A stretch of DNA of 64,000 nt from Chondrosia reniformis (Eukaryota > Porifera > Demospongiae > Chondrillida > Chondrillidae), in contig OX359191.1 in assembly GCA_947172415.1 (NCBI GenBank), positions 310,001 to 374,000 on the forward strand, in the 5' to 3' direction. Each line of letters opens with the position of its first letter. Positions within the stretch are counted from its first letter, which is position 1. Under the pieces are notes generated by a model. It was given only the letters and a program-made list of their open reading frames with translations, searched no databases and had not been told where the DNA came from. Positions 15,712 through 29,400 of the stretch are shown here, in pieces. The translations under genes and the position numbers were made by a program.

Positions 15712-18244
15712 CTACATGAGTTGTATCTGTATTAAATTAACCTGATCTGAACACTGTACAAATAATTCAAACAAAGCATTATATAATTGAAATGAATCAA
15801 ATTTGTTTAATAACATTTTAGGAATAGTCTGAAAATACTTCCAACACGTGGGAGAGGGAGGAATCTCTCTTAAGATCCTGTACAAAGCACACAGAGGATA
15901 AGAATTAGGAATGGTATGTATTGAAAGTAGAGATGATTTGAACATAAAATGATGAGATGCAATCACTAAATGGTGGCTTATAGTCTGTTGTGGCAGACTT
16001 GCCTGTAGTCGCTCAATAATCTTTTTGTATTCCTTCCTCATTTTTGGGTCATTAATGTCTTCAAAGTAATCCGAGTATGATAATGTTATTTTAATCTTTT
16101 TTAATTGTGTCCATATTCCTAAAAACAAGCATATATGTAATTATGGTTCTTTAGGGAGGAATTTATATTTAACAATTTCCAATTTGTTAAATACATATAT
16201 GCATATACAATAGTGGTATTTTAAATTAATATATAAATATATAACCATAAAAATGAAAAGCTATCATGTGACTCTGTGGTCCAATGATATTCATATGTTG
16301 CATATAAAATCCTATACGTAATTTCATTTGCATACTAACAATAGCCATTACAGACCATATAAATTACTTGTATATGATTATGATTATGTAACAATAAAAT
16401 GGATGAGAAGTTCCTACTTGAAAGTAAGGAGACTGCTCTAGGTGTGATCTGGGTGTTTAGGAAGGAGATTGTCGTGAGCCTGATCGGCCTACTGGTCATC
16501 AGTTCTCTGATCGTCCTCTCATTAACCTCAAAACACCTCACAAGTCGCAGTTCACGCAGGTACAGACAATCAGTAACTGCAGAGAAACATGTGACCCAGT
16601 GGAGAAGAGGATGAAAGAAAGGAAAAGAAGGAAGAGAAAGGAAGGAAGGAGAGAAGAGACGGAGAAGAACCAATTTGACAAATAAATAACATTCAAACAA
16701 GTTGTTAAAGTGGGAGGACACAATAGAGAACCAGTTGGTCACACGCATTCCTCTGAATTTGCTTTTTTTGTTGTTATTTACATTCTTACATCCAATTTGC
16801 CCTTAAAATGTTTGTCCAGATTTTTAGTGCCACCCCGATATACTATGTTCTCTGAGGTAATAAATATACTCAGTGGGGACGTGGATACACTTGCACTATA
16901 TGTGTATATATAGCACATATTTAATATTCTTGCATCATACTTATGTACTGCATCACACTTTGTAGGTAAGTAGAGCTCTTTAACTATCTTTTGATGGTAT
17001 TGCAACACCTACTTACCAAATTGTGCAATCCCCTGGGGTGTAATGGAACAGCCACCAACTGAAGCTAGCTGTAACCGTGGAAAACCAACGGCCATCTTAC
17101 AAAGACTGTGGTCATCAAAGAGTTCCAGTTTTCCAGATGATAGAGTGGCAGTAGAAGATGGAGGGAAGGCAAGGGTCTGGATTTGAGGACTTCCGCAGGA
17201 CAGGCACCAAATAGCCTCGGTAGTCACTGGAAACTCCTCGCTGCTGTAGGCAAACTCAACCAGATTTAGGCAATACATGCTGGCCAGCCATAGAACCCTA
17301 TGAAGACACAACCACAACAAATAGTTGAATCTCTTTGTTATGAAACTATTGGTGCAGAGTATATATACAAGATATTATAATTGAGAATTTACTATATTAA
17401 ATGATATCAACATCACTTCACTTATAGAGTCATAAAACGCTTCATTGAGCTGATCAATTCAACTAATTCAATTTACCAATTCAATTAAACAGTTTAACAA
17501 CGATGAAGCCAAAACTTTATGAAATTTGAATTACTAATTTGATCAGGTGAGTGAAGCATTAAATTGAAAAATAGCAGCTCCAAACACATTAGCTGAAAAT
17601 CATTAATTATAGTTACTAAATACATTCATAGAGTTAAATTTATATTCCTCTGCATGGCCCAGTTATGAAGCTTCAGAGAAACACAGGCTCAGAGTTGTTT
17701 ACAAAAGTGCTGATAAAAAGAGAGATTCTTAATCTACCTTTCAGTGATCATCACATGACAATCAGTGATGTACACAGTTCTTAGTGAGTGACCGCTGGAC
17801 TGAAACAGGACAGCCAGACCCTGCTCTAGACATGCTCTACAATGATCAGACACAGAAATGGCTCAACAGCTTTGAAAGGGAAGAGAACTGGCCAAGAAGT
17901 AAAGTAACAAAAGAAGGCTATTTCATGTGGTAACTTTACCTTTGACTCTGAATGTATGACTTTAAGTCTTCATTAGGTTGAGAAGGTCTCGGAATGATCT
18001 GATGGAGCTTTAACACTTGAGTCTCTGTGCACCATTCTGCCATCCTTAAAAGCGTAGCTGAGCTCAGCATGGCATTGCTGATCTCTATGTGTTTCCATAG
18101 CAATGGCTGTTGACTTATACGTTGCCACTCCTTGCATACCCTTCGCATGATAAAGAGCTCTGCCATGCTGAGGTACTGAAACACCAGGTGAAGGACTATA
18201 TCACTCCCATCACCTGTATATGTGGACAACCAGTCCATAACCAT
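15712..18244 (-). CDS. F-box / leucine-rich-repeat protein
   Basis: Five exons: 17940-18244, 17738-17836, 17017-17297, 16418-16576, 15712-16118. The N-terminus has an F-box-like motif: LVFQYLSMAELFIMRRVCK followed by W-x-R-I and PLLWKHIEIS. Later exons give LRR-like text (LYLRELRLVRCFEVNERTI, RLQLASVGGCSITPQGIAQF). The last exon (about 135 residues, KIKITLSYSDYFEDINDP) is helical and not recognised. F-box proteins usually bind Skp1 and recruit substrates to a cullin ubiquitin ligase; the substrate is unknown. The ATG at 18244 lies 68 bp downstream of the stop of the coiled-coil gene on the same strand, so the two may be co-transcribed or simply packed tightly. Confidence 0.75.
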
Positions 18245-18312
18245 CTCTAATTACATAGGTATGCTAGCTAGCGTGTATTGAGATTGACATTACAGCTCAG
18301 ATATCGTATTTC

Positions 18313-19861
18313 CTATGTTATCTCACTTAGAACACCAAAAGGACTGTCTTGAATTAGTTTTCTTCCTCCTTGTGAAAAAGCATTAATATCCCAGGGTTTT
18401 ACTCTTTTCTCTGCCATATCTTCTACAAAGGACCATTCATCAGATGTGGAGCTACCTAAAGGGAGATAATGATATTCATTATCAATTCAAGATGACATAT
18501 ATAGGCTATCATATAATTGTGGGGCAGTAAAGTAAACCCTACATGTACTGTATATCTCAAAAATCAAAATGTATCTTAGTATATATCAAATGTATCTTGT
18601 TAGTTTTGGAAGATCACTAAACACTCTGAAAAGTAGCCAAGTTGACTGTCGCAGTGCATAAGCAGTGCCGCAATTACTGAGTTTTGTTCTGCTTTCCGTC
18701 CTTTTTCCTTCTGTGACCTTGGAAGCCTTAGAAGTGCTCCCTGTCGCTGGTTGTACGATTGAACTACTCTCTGATGGGACGGGAGAGACAGTCAGCACAT
18801 GTTTCGTTACTGGGTTGTCGTGGCTACATTTCACTGCTCTTTTCAAACTCTCAATTTCCCTGAAAGGCATTGCATGGAATGGAAGTGATTATGATTGGAA
18901 GATTGAAATTGAAATTAACTAAATATGCTACTACCTATATAGGTGCAGTATAGGTGAATATGCTATTGATCAATTAACATACAGTCTAAACTTTAAACTT
19001 CAACCCTGGCTACACCCCTCTCTCCCTCCCCCTACAACTGAATTGTATTATGGCTGGCAATTTAGTTATACAAGACATGCTTGCTTCAATTGAGATGCCC
19101 TTCATTTTCAAAATCTAAATCGACTTCTATTTTGTGACATGTTGACAGATAGAAATGCAATACTGTTATATTAACAGATATACTAACTCACACTCTACCT
19201 ATATATGCAACGACAGATTCTTATATATACGGGAGAGTTCACATACGTCGTTCGATCTTCCAATATTTTATTCAGCTTTTTAATTTCCCTGCTGTAGACG
19301 GAAATCGCCTCTTTTAATTTATCGCATTCTTTCTTCAAGTCGTCTCGCTCGGTCGAGAGCTGGTCCACCATAGACAACTGTGAGAAGAAGGGATCGTGGT
19401 CGTCCTCTGGACTCTACAGAATGCACGTAACGTGCGAGTAGAAACGATAATATAATATATCATGGGCGGCTCAGCTGTTGGGAAAAATATAAAGAAAATT
19501 AATGTTTTCGATGTTTTCGCAAAGTCTAATTCGACCAATGCGATTAGTTTCAAGTCGATCGACTTGAAACTAATAAAATATTCCGCTCAAGTTAAAGGTA
19601 CCAAATTGCATGCTGCGATGATATCGGTGCTAAAGCCATACACTCCCTCCCTCCCGTACACACCCCGAAATAAAAGTCTTCCTGCTCCGAATCTGGCTCT
19701 TTGCTCTCTGTAGCGTGTTTGAGTGATTCTTGCACCTTTGCAGTGGCCGATTTGAGCGTAGTTTGTAGACGTATGCTTCTTTGCAAGAGAAAATCTAGCT
19801 TTATCTGTCCATCCTCTTGAAAATCTCTACTCATCTCCAGATTGGATATATCAACTGCCAT
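18313..19861 (-). CDS. Small acidic coiled-coil protein, family not recognised
   Basis: Four exons: ~19635-19861, 19247-19413, ~18678-18868, 18313-18455; phases match at every junction, giving about 240 residues. Order: N-terminal helix (FLLQRSIRLQTTLKSATAKV), acidic SPEDDHDPFF, coiled coil (TERDDLKKECDKLKEAIS, REIKKLNKILEDRTT, EIESLKRAVK), Ser/Thr-rich linker, and a C-terminal segment with DEWSFVEDM. The latter matches the W-x-x-[LIV] LIR pattern with flanking acids used by Atg8-binding proteins, so an autophagy adaptor role is possible but not shown. The ATG is 49 bp from the ATG of ANAPC5 on the other strand. Confidence 0.65.
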
Positions 19862-19909
19862 TTTCAAATAGATCGATATGTGAGCTATGAAAATGGAGGC
19901 TACCTTGCA
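19862..19909. promoter_or_regulatory. Divergent promoter between coiled-coil gene and ANAPC5
   Basis: Only 48 bp separate the two start codons, so the genes must share a bidirectional core promoter and transcription must start inside or beyond each first exon. A short upstream ORF (ATG at 19886, stop TGA at 19910-19913) overlaps the ANAPC5 start. Confidence 0.55.
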
Positions 19910-22900
19910 ATGAATTTCGAAAGAGCTCTAAATTATTCCAAGCGGGTTCCACTTCTCACTCCAGATGTGCTCTTTGGTGCAATTTTGATACGTGAATGGA
20001 GCGACGTGAGGGAGAGAGCGCTTTCCGTAAAGGCTGTTAGAGCTACTTTGGAGCACCTAAAGCTGCTCTCTGATGCTAAAACTAAACTTGTAAGTCTTCT
20101 CTTCGAAAAGACAGCAATGATGCAAATATGCAATAATAGAGGAATTTAATGCTGTAGCTTGATTGCTTATTCAAGGGCTGTCTCGTGTAATTTACCAGTT
20201 GCTAGGGTTAACTCTATATTGTTGTAAATTTGGCTACTTCAACAGAATTGATGTCGAATTGGCGTTATATCTTCCAAAGGTAACATCTACAATACAAGAG
20301 TATCAGGAAAACTTGAAGGTTTCTGTGAACGAGGACTTTGCTACCAAATGTAGGGCAAGGTCAGTTAAGCTATAAGTAACTATCTGCAGTATACCCACAT
20401 ACGTATGTAGTTTATTGAATCATCTCAGAGATTGTTAATGATATATGTATATTTCCATCAAGAGGGATGTACTAACTATAGTTACATGTAAGACACTCCA
20501 TCTTTAGCTCTTTTGAGCGCCTAAAGACCCAGTTCGGAAATGTTGACCCTGAGGGTCTTCTTATTTTAGGTGTGACATGATTGCAGATGATTTGAAGGCA
20601 CTGATGGATCTGTTTGATCAACTAAGTTCTCTAATGCAAGAAGGAAAGACTATATGCAAGTCTTACAATACTTGTGTCTTTGGTGAGATACAACTGTCCT
20701 TCCAACCTTCCAACCTTCCACCCACCCACCCATCCACCCATCCACCCACCCATCTGTCCATCCAACCATCCATCCATCCATCCATCCATCCATCCATCCA
20801 TCCATCCATCCATCCATCCATCCATCCGTCCGTCCACTATCTATCTGTCCATCCATCCATTTATCCCACTCATCCAGGTTGCTTTCTAAGTCACTGCCTC
20901 ATAACTTATAGACAGCTGACATTTACACAAGTAATGACTCTACAAAAGGAATTCCACAGATTTATTACAGAAGATAAAATGAACCAGACCTGCAGAGACA
21001 AATCCTCTCAGAGCGAGCTAAAAGTGTGTCATTTAGTCTACACTGTTACAAAAGTAACATTTACCTCTCTCCTTTCAGACTTTGAATTTCTCAGACAAAA
21101 TAAATAACTTGTCGCTTACCGGAGCAAGTGGTGCAGATAAGAGTCCATCTTATACCAGTGAACTGCTGTCCATAGTTAGTCTGTATCATAGCAACGGTTA
21201 CCATGGAGAAGCCCAAGAATATCTGCGGACCTGTGTTCAGTTGGCTCAAGATGAAAAGATAAAGTATTCTACACTTAAGTCTTTGGTCAGTGAAGTAGCA
21301 ATACATTTATCTCATCAGATTCTAGCTAGGGCATCCATGCATTGCCCAATCAGATTCTAGCTAGGGGACCCATGCATTGTCCAATCAGATTTTAGCTAGG
21401 GCATCCATGCATTGTCCAATCAGATTTTAGCTAGGGCATCCATGCATTGCCCAATCAGATTTTAGCTAGGGCGCCCATGCATTGGCATTCAGGCTGCCCT
21501 ATGATCCAAAAATTATGCTTCCGAAATCTCTTGATAGCGATTCCGTAGAAGTTGGCCTGAGGCCATCTCCTATGCAGCAGGCAAAAGCCCTTTTAATAGC
21601 ACCTGATGTATAATGGTTCTTTATTTTTATGCAAAAGGAAACACTTGTGGTTATATGAATGATAAAATGCTCACATATTTGTGGTTTTGTATTCAACATT
21701 TGATTTGATCATGAATATAATTATCTCTTTGTAGAGTTGGCTTGTTGAATTGAGTGATTGTGAAAGGGATAAGCAGGTTCACCTACAGGTTCTAGTTGCC
21801 ATGACAACATTAAAGGAACAGATTGAACCATTAATTGCAGGGATTCACTCATGGGGCTTATTAAAACTGGCAATTGGCAAATTGGAACAAAATGATTTAC
21901 CCACTGAGTTAGTGATAAAATGTAGTTGGTACTCAATAATAAAGTATTATTCCCAAGTTTTAAATGGCTTCTGATAGCCATATTTTCCATTCCATAAACT
22001 GGTTTTAATTATATTAATGTTTCATTTGCCTATTAAATCTGTCTGTGTATGGAGTGTTATATGGTACTGTATTAAGTATGTTTTAGTGTGCAAATATTGT
22101 AGAAAATATGCTCATAGCTTCCATATATTAATAACATGAATACTTCACCTAAATGTACATATGAAATATAACTTGACCACTCTAATTCTTCTAAACTTGT
22201 CAGGATGTCAATCAATCAATCAATCAATATCACATCCTGGACACGTCTCCTAGACAGGAGGTCGTCCTTCATTATACAGTGTCATGAATACTATTAAAGC
22301 ATATCTATATAGCTGTACTATGTGTATATTAGTGGGTTGGTTGTATTACGTTGATAATTGTACAATTTTATGAGATGTGTATTCTACTTGATGGCCGTTG
22401 AAGGGTATTGGAGGCCATTTTAATTGGAGCTAAAGCAGCAGCTGGTTCTGAAATCCCAATTAAAGAGAAAATGTCCGCCTTCCCCATCCAAGCTGGATTT
22501 TGGGATCGAATTGGCATGAGGTGTAGTGTAATTATTACTATTGTTATGTGTGATATTCCATATATTAGTATGCATACATTTCTATTTACAGACATTTTAG
22601 TTGTCCCAAATTTATTCTAATTACAATGCAACTGTATCATATATTAATATCAATGTGGCACTGTAAAGATGTCTGACTGTATAGAACACCTTTCTCAGCT
22701 GTTTTATGAAGTGCCGTGATCGACTGTTTTACATTTGATAGACCTGTTGGGTCACTGTACGCCAACCTGCAGTGTCACATGATGTCATGTGACATTTTGA
22801 AAAGGGGACAATCTAGTGATGGAAATCACAAGCCTACCTGTTGCCAAGGAGATGATGCCCATTGCCGTGGTAACAGCAATGGTTTGGCACACTCATTGGT

Positions 22901-24669
22901 TTACCTAGCAATGAGGTTTGCTGATGAGGGGAGGAACGGAGAGGCAGGTCAGCTGCTGAGATACTCACAGAGAGCATTTGCGCCAAACAGTAAAGCTCTT
23001 CAAGTGAGCCATAATCACTTTTGCAATATTCTGTCCACCAACATTTCCTCCCCGTTTGCCTGTGAGGTATTATTATGTGGCCTTGGGGAATTGGAAATGA
23101 GACAGTTCATTATCAGTGAAGATGTGAAGGCAGCGGAGGAGACGTTGAAGAACATTTCTGTTTTTATGGAACAGGATGACATAAGCTATTGGTATGATTA
23201 AAATTAGTAGATGGGTTATATTCATTTTATTTATAGTTAGTTTTGATGAATCTGTAGCCTTAGCTAGTGTATTCAGTGAATGTACCATTTTTCTGGTTGC
23301 CTTAGCAACCGGGTCTTAGAATCAATAATTGCAATCCACCTGTCTATTCTACATCCATCAGGACTCTCAGTGTGAAGAAGATGAAGGGTTGTTCTAGCAA
23401 TCTAGTCCTGGAGATTGAAGAATTCTTGCATAAAATGAAATCAGTGAAAGGAAGTGATGTTGTACGTGTATTGAGGTATGAATCTAGATGTTTATTTATC
23501 AATGCCTACCCTCTGTGCCACACCCCTCACCTTGCCACACCCCTCACTTTGCCACACCCCTCACCTTGCCATTCCCCTCACCTTACCACACCCCTCACCT
23601 TGCCACACCCCTCACCTTGCCACACCCCTCACCTTGCCACACCCCTCACCTTGCCACACCCCTCACTTTGCCACACCTCTGTGCCACACTCACAGGTACA
23701 AACTATTGTTGTCTGAAATATATTTGCATATGAATGATTTGGCTAATGGGATGAGGGTAACCATGGAAACAATCAGTTTGAGCAGAGAATATCACTTTCT
23801 AGGATTTGAAGTTCAAGCCAAATTGTTGTTTGCAGACTTCCAGGTAATTCACAGCTCCTATGCATGTCTATGTATACATGTGTCTTCTATTTGTACAGAA
23901 TTGATGGAATAGGATAATGGTCAAGATTAAAATGTAACCATAGATGTTATGTGCAAATTTGTTCATTACAGATTCGCGCTGGTTGCCATGGTGAAGCCTT
24001 TAGACTGTTAACTGAGGAGTGTGTGCTAAATCTACTGTCCTATGGGTCTGTATATGACCAAAGTAAGGCGTGGCTACTTCTGTCGCAGGCAGTCTTTATG
24101 AGGGAGCTGTCACTGGCAGGAAATGATACACAAGGTGTGTGTCTGTTGTATTCCGACACATACGTAGATATATATAACATTTGATAAATAGTATATATTT
24201 ACAATAGAACCATTTCATGAGCACAGCTAGACTATACAAAGACTCCTAAAGTTGATGATTCTACAAAGTTCAACTTATACTGTATTTGTCTGTATAGAGG
24301 CCAGTGTCAAAATGGCTGGAATGAAATAGAGGCTTCTATTTAGACAAATATGGTATATGATACTTGTAGACAATGTTGAGCCTACATACCTAGCTAGCTA
24401 ATTAAGTAATCATGTACAGCAGCTGTCCATGCTATGAAGTAGTTAATAAGCTCTGCTCTGTTATTGTGTCACTGAATTCTTCTCATATGCTATCAGCCGT
24501 TGCCATGGCATCCTCCCATTTGAACGAGGCTCTCTTGGGATTTAGGAGGTGCGGTGCTAGGAAGGACTTGCGCAATTCTCTTTTACTATTGGCCAACTTT
24601 CACAAGTTGTTAGGAAATACAGTGGATTTAGATAACATTTTATTGGAACTAAATGGTTTAAATGCCTAA
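19910..24669 (+). CDS. ANAPC5: Anaphase-promoting complex subunit 5 (TPR protein)
   Basis: APC5 is a TPR scaffold subunit of the APC/C ubiquitin ligase that drives mitotic exit. Exons include 19910-20089, 20159-20189, ~20246-20360, ~20571-20680, ~21078-21285, ~21735-21923, ~22405-22520, ~22740-23004, ~23067-23190, ~23362-23475, ~23696-23843, ~23972-24134 and ~24497-24669. The product follows human APC5 in order: a TPR pair ending in [16 protein letters not shown] and AQDEK, then [13 protein letters not shown]; a middle block [70 protein letters not shown]; and the terminal helix pair [19 protein letters not shown]. The N-terminal third is the most diverged. Introns carry four different tandem repeats. 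Identity rests on recalled family features, not a search. Confidence 0.82.
20697..20870. repeat. (TCCA)n tetranucleotide tract in an ANAPC5 intron
   Basis: Imperfect at the edges and near-perfect CCAT/TCCA in the middle. It gives His/Pro/Ser reading frames that are artefacts. Confidence 0.95.
21316..21490. repeat. ~35-bp tandem repeat in an ANAPC5 intron
   Basis: About five copies of a unit containing tctagctagggcatccatg and cattgcccaatcagat. Confidence 0.85.
23515..23690. repeat. 17-bp minisatellite in an ANAPC5 intron
   Basis: About ten copies of cacacccctcaccttgc, pyrimidine-biased on the plus strand, directly before the exon starting near 23696. Confidence 0.92.
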
Positions 24670-24834
24670 AGGACTTGTTATTTCTTTGTAGTATTCATTT
24701 TAATCTCTTTTTAAATGTGTTCATTTTCTCAACTTCCCCCATGGTGTGATTGAGTCGGTCCAATGACTGTAAGGTGAAGGTGCATTTCACTAGGACCTAC
24801 TCCTCATCACAATGGTCTACCTATCTAATGTAAC

Positions 24835-25100
24835 ATTTGGGTGTGGCCTGAATAAGGTGGGTGTGGCCTGAATAAGGTGGGCGTGGTCTAAATAAGGTGG
24901 GCGTGGTCTAAATAAGGTGGATGTGGCCTGCATAAGGTGGGTGTGGTCTAAATAAGGTGGGTATGGCCTGCATAAGGTGGGTGTGGTCTAAATAAGGTGG
25001 GTGTGGTCTAAATAAGGTGGGTGTGGCCTGCATAAGGTGGGCGTGGTCTAAATAAGGTGGGTGTGGCCTGCATAAGGTGGGCGTGGTCTAAATAAGGTGG
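24835..25100. repeat. 20-bp minisatellite (~13 copies) downstream of ANAPC5
   Basis: Units alternate between 'gtgtggcctgcataaggtgg' and 'gcgtggtctaaataaggtgg'. The gggcgtggtc core is shared with the minisatellite at 3295-3489. Confidence 0.92.
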
Positions 25101-25431
25101 GTGAAACCTGAATACTTGTACATACATATTTGAAGTACTGAGTTGCACATGTAAGGAGAAACCTATATCAGTTGGACATGCATGCAACAGGCATTGGATA
25201 CACTATCTCAGGTATATATGTATACATCTGTAGTATGGCTATTGTTCAGTAATGTGTTGGAATGTAGCATTACTGATAGACTTTGTCACGGCTGATAACA
25301 TAAATATACAAATACTTATTTCCTTGTCTGATAATCTTTAGACAATGAACCTCATGGGGGAAATGACAAGTTATCTTCTTCAGATATATTTAGAGTATCA
25401 CTGTATGTTCTCATTAATAATTACATCCACA

Positions 25432-25605
25432 ATGTGTGTCACATGACAGGAAAAGGGATTATATATAGGTCGCTGAAGATGTCTACTGCCCCAGAAATAG
25501 GTCCAGGATGTGTCACATGACAGGAAAAGGGATTATATATAGGTCACTGAACATGTCTACTGCCCCAGAATTAGGTCCAGGATGTGTCACATGACAGGAA
25601 AAGGA
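25432..25605. repeat. ~68-bp tandem repeat, about 2.5 copies
   Basis: Units contain gtgtcacatgacaggaaaag, tatataggtc and tactgccccagaa. Confidence 0.85.
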
Positions 25606-26447
25606 ACTGCCCCAGAAAAGATTAATTTTTGATCTTTATGGATGCTTCAAAGGTCAAAGATGAACCCTTTAAAGGGTGTGGGCGGAGAACAAAGTTATCA
25701 AATTAAGTATTACACATTTAGTGATATATACATATATTTTCGCACACTCAAATATCACAACTGTAAGTGTATATATACTTGTTCAATTACACTACCTGCA
25801 CTGTGGGCTTTCAATTGCTCTCATGATCCTAATTGGATTAATTCTGAGAGTTACCTTAATCAAGAAATCTTAACTTCTCACTTGAGAACCTTAGCCATAA
25901 TATGTTAATATAAGGCACAGTATAATGTGATAAAGGCTATACTATGTCTGGTAATCCTTTGAAGGTGGAGAGATTTGGTTTTCACATTTTAAAGGTTGCA
26001 TCCTTTGCCTGGCTGACAAGGAAGTTAGAATTAGGAGCTCAATAGAGTATCTGTCGGAATCAAGTCACTAATATTATATAGAACAGCAGTAGGCACTTCT
26101 TCTGTAGAGCACTCTCAACTATTCCAACAGAAACAGGTTAGTTAGTTAAGAGATAGTATATATAGTCCATCCAAAGCCCTCACTAGCTATATAGGTTTAG
26201 TTCCCTTTATATACTGTAAACCTTTACTCTATAGTGGATGTAGCATGTATGTAGTGTACATTAGCAGTGCTCTCACTGTAGAGATACTCATAGTCTACGT
26301 ATGTAAACCTTGGAAAAGAGGATTTATGCCAAGTTAAATATTTAGCCTCCAGGAGTTCCATGTCTTTAATTCCAAGAGTTCACTTACAAAGCTATTACCT
26401 TTGTATATTATACGTAGTAATCCATTTGGAGGACTTTACCACAAGAA

Positions 26448-29400
26448 ATGAAGATTCTTGCTATTAGCGTTATTATATTTAATTGTATCGGGGTTATCTT
26501 CACCCAGGAAGAATGTCTCTCATCATGTCTTAAGAGTCCAACTACATCACCCAAGTAAGTTCTTCTCTTTAAATGTAGTCAACCTCTCTATAGTGGTGAC
26601 CTATGGGAGTGAGACTAGGTAGTCTTTATACAGTCAACCTCTATGTAGTGGTGACCTATGGGAGTGAGACTAGGTAGTCTTTATACAGTCAACCTCTCTC
26701 TATAGTGGTGACCTATGGGAGTGAGACTAGGTAGTCTTTTTACAGTCAACCTCTATATAGTGGTGACCTATGGGAGTGAGACTAGGTAGTCTTTATACAG
26801 TCAACCATTCTATAGTGGTGACCTATGGGAATGAGACTAGGTAGTCTTTATTGGAGCGAGGTGATATAATCTAATAAAGATTAATTACCTAATGTGTTCT
26901 TCCTCTCATAATATCAGTATTATATATTATTGCTTTATTAAAGCCAACCACAGAATGCCATGTGATAATTAGTAGCTACTTCAAGTTCTATATACACTTA
27001 CATGGACAAATACCTATGTATCTCCATTAGCTCTACATGGTCATATACACACAGTATATAAACATATAGTATTATATATACGTATGTGTAGTTCATGATC
27101 AACCCTGATTCAGTTTTCCTGTAGCAAGGTGTTATTGTTTGCATGTGGGCAGTAGTGGTATTGCATATCAACTGCCCCTTAACTGCATCAGTTTCAGTTT
27201 CAAAACACATGTTCTCTTTGTCTTCTGCACATGGTCAATTGCTGTCCGTTATGGCATATGCATATATTCAATGCATGATCAATCACGCATGGGTATATAC
27301 TTATGTACGTATATACGTAATTGGAGGAAGATTTGAGGATCATTTTATCCTTATAGGATTAACTACTAACTACAGTAATCTGTATATTGGAAATATATAA
27401 GCTTTTGTCTAAAATTAATTTTTATATGGATGCAGATGTAACAGGTTTTAGTTTAATATCAATACTGTACAACATTGAGAAACTGCAAATATATATACCT
27501 ATGGAGCATTTAAATATTTAAATTCCATTAGTTGTCCCTGGAGGGTGTGTTCAAGTCTACGTTGTCTGTAAATTAAGATTCCCCCGGGTTACCAGCAGTG
27601 TCAACATGAAGCTACTATAGTGCCTTACAGAGCCCATAGCACCACCAGAGAACCACTAGATAAACATGTGTATGTGCATGGCTTAAAGGAAGATCAGGAC
27701 TTTGGAAATCCCCAACCACAAGTGTATCATAAATGTACACGTGCTTTTTCATCCATGTGTGTCTACCATATATAAATTAATTATATACAGACCTTTATTA
27801 AATTTATGGTGAGATAAGCAAGGTAGGTTCCAAAGATTCCTAAGGTTGAGAAGGGTAAATCCCTGTTATATTATGAGAAGGGTAAATCCGATCCCTGCAT
27901 GTCGTATTATACCTATGCAAGCTTTCATAATTCATAATATCATCTTACACACCTTATGTGTTGTATATAGTCATCTCCATAATATATAAGAATTGTTCTA
28001 CTTTTTATGTTTGGTCAGACAGCTATTTCTGAGAACCTCTAGATTCATCAGTGGTATGGGAAAATATTTTAGCTTTGTGGTCTGAATGTCCTGATCTTCT
28101 CTATCCTGTATCCTGCGACTATATATCAGTAGTAGAGCTCTATATATACGTATAGCAATGCTCATTATGGTATATGCCTGAATACAATAATAATCATCAT
28201 TTTCTTACATGCTACTGGACCTATACATGTGAGAGTTATGTAGGACAAGTCTATAGAGCTTTGGATGAGGATACAGTTGGACCTCTCTCTTAATTCCTTT
28301 TCTCCACTTCTCCACATACTCAAGTTGCTAGACTGTATTATCTTAATGGAAAATGTATTATCATTCAACAATTCTCTCTCTATACACATATAATTCTCTT
28401 TATACATAATCACAAATTTGTATTAAATGTTTTGATCCTGTTCTTATGTATGTAGTACTTGGAAGTGTTGTGATTGGAAGTTGAACAAGGAGGGTGACTG
28501 TGAGTCCACCCAATGCACAGAAGAACTTGGTATGGACTACAATAGTGGCATTGACATAGAGTTTGTATACCAGCCAGGGTTCTACATCGTTCCCAGGATG
28601 TATTATGATAAGTTCTCCTGCGTTTGGCACGTGGGCGACCTTACTAACTGTAGAACAGGCACTTTTATGATCCTCCAAAAAGATTTTCACATTAGAAATG
28701 TTAATGAGAGGTGTGAATGCGAGGACCATCTGGAAGTGAATTATAGGAACTTTCAAAGGGACTATCTTTGTGGTCCACAGGACTTACACAACTGTCCCAG
28801 CAGCAACTGTGTAGATATTCCAATAATTTCAAGTGAGTATATACACTTATATGTATATAGTGTATATATACGTACGTAGGGCATATATAGTTGTGTAATG
28901 AGTATTTACACGTATACGTACGTACGTACATACATATATAGTGTATATGGCACATATAGTTGTGTCATGAGTATATATATATATACAAATATATCAATGA
29001 ATGACCATGAACATATTGTAAGACTCTTCTCCGACAATCTCTGATCATTTTCCAAGTTTAACAATTACTTCATCAGATACTCCAATGACAATCACCTTTA
29101 AGAGTGACTTGGAGGACTACAGCACCGGTTTCTTTGGCCTTGTCATCATCAGTAACATAAGAAACTGTCAAACCTCAGCGAGACACTTAAGACAGGTATC
29201 AGACGGTATACTGGACAATATAACTAATATAGTGGATATTGCCCCAAATATTTTGGAGGACATAGAAATCATTGAAGACAATTTGTGTGAAGTTATGGAA
29301 TGTGTAAGTATAGAAACCTCAAACACCACTCCTTATTGGTACATATATACCTCCTTATTGGTACATATATACCTCCTTATTGGTACATATATACCTCCTT

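Larger units (their letters stand above)
24670..26447. other. Intergenic region between ANAPC5 and the secreted-protein array
   Basis: No gene seen. It holds two tandem repeats (24835-25100 and 25432-25605) and fragments of dispersed repeats (a family-B-like piece near 26160). Confidence 0.6.

Noticed and set aside
20631-20889. His/Pro/Ser and Asp/Gly/Trp repeat frames
   Set aside because: Six-frame reading of the (TCCA)n tract inside an ANAPC5 intron.
23372-23912. Long frames with [13 protein letters not shown]-type repeats
   Set aside because: Read-through of ANAPC5 exons into the 17-bp intronic minisatellite.
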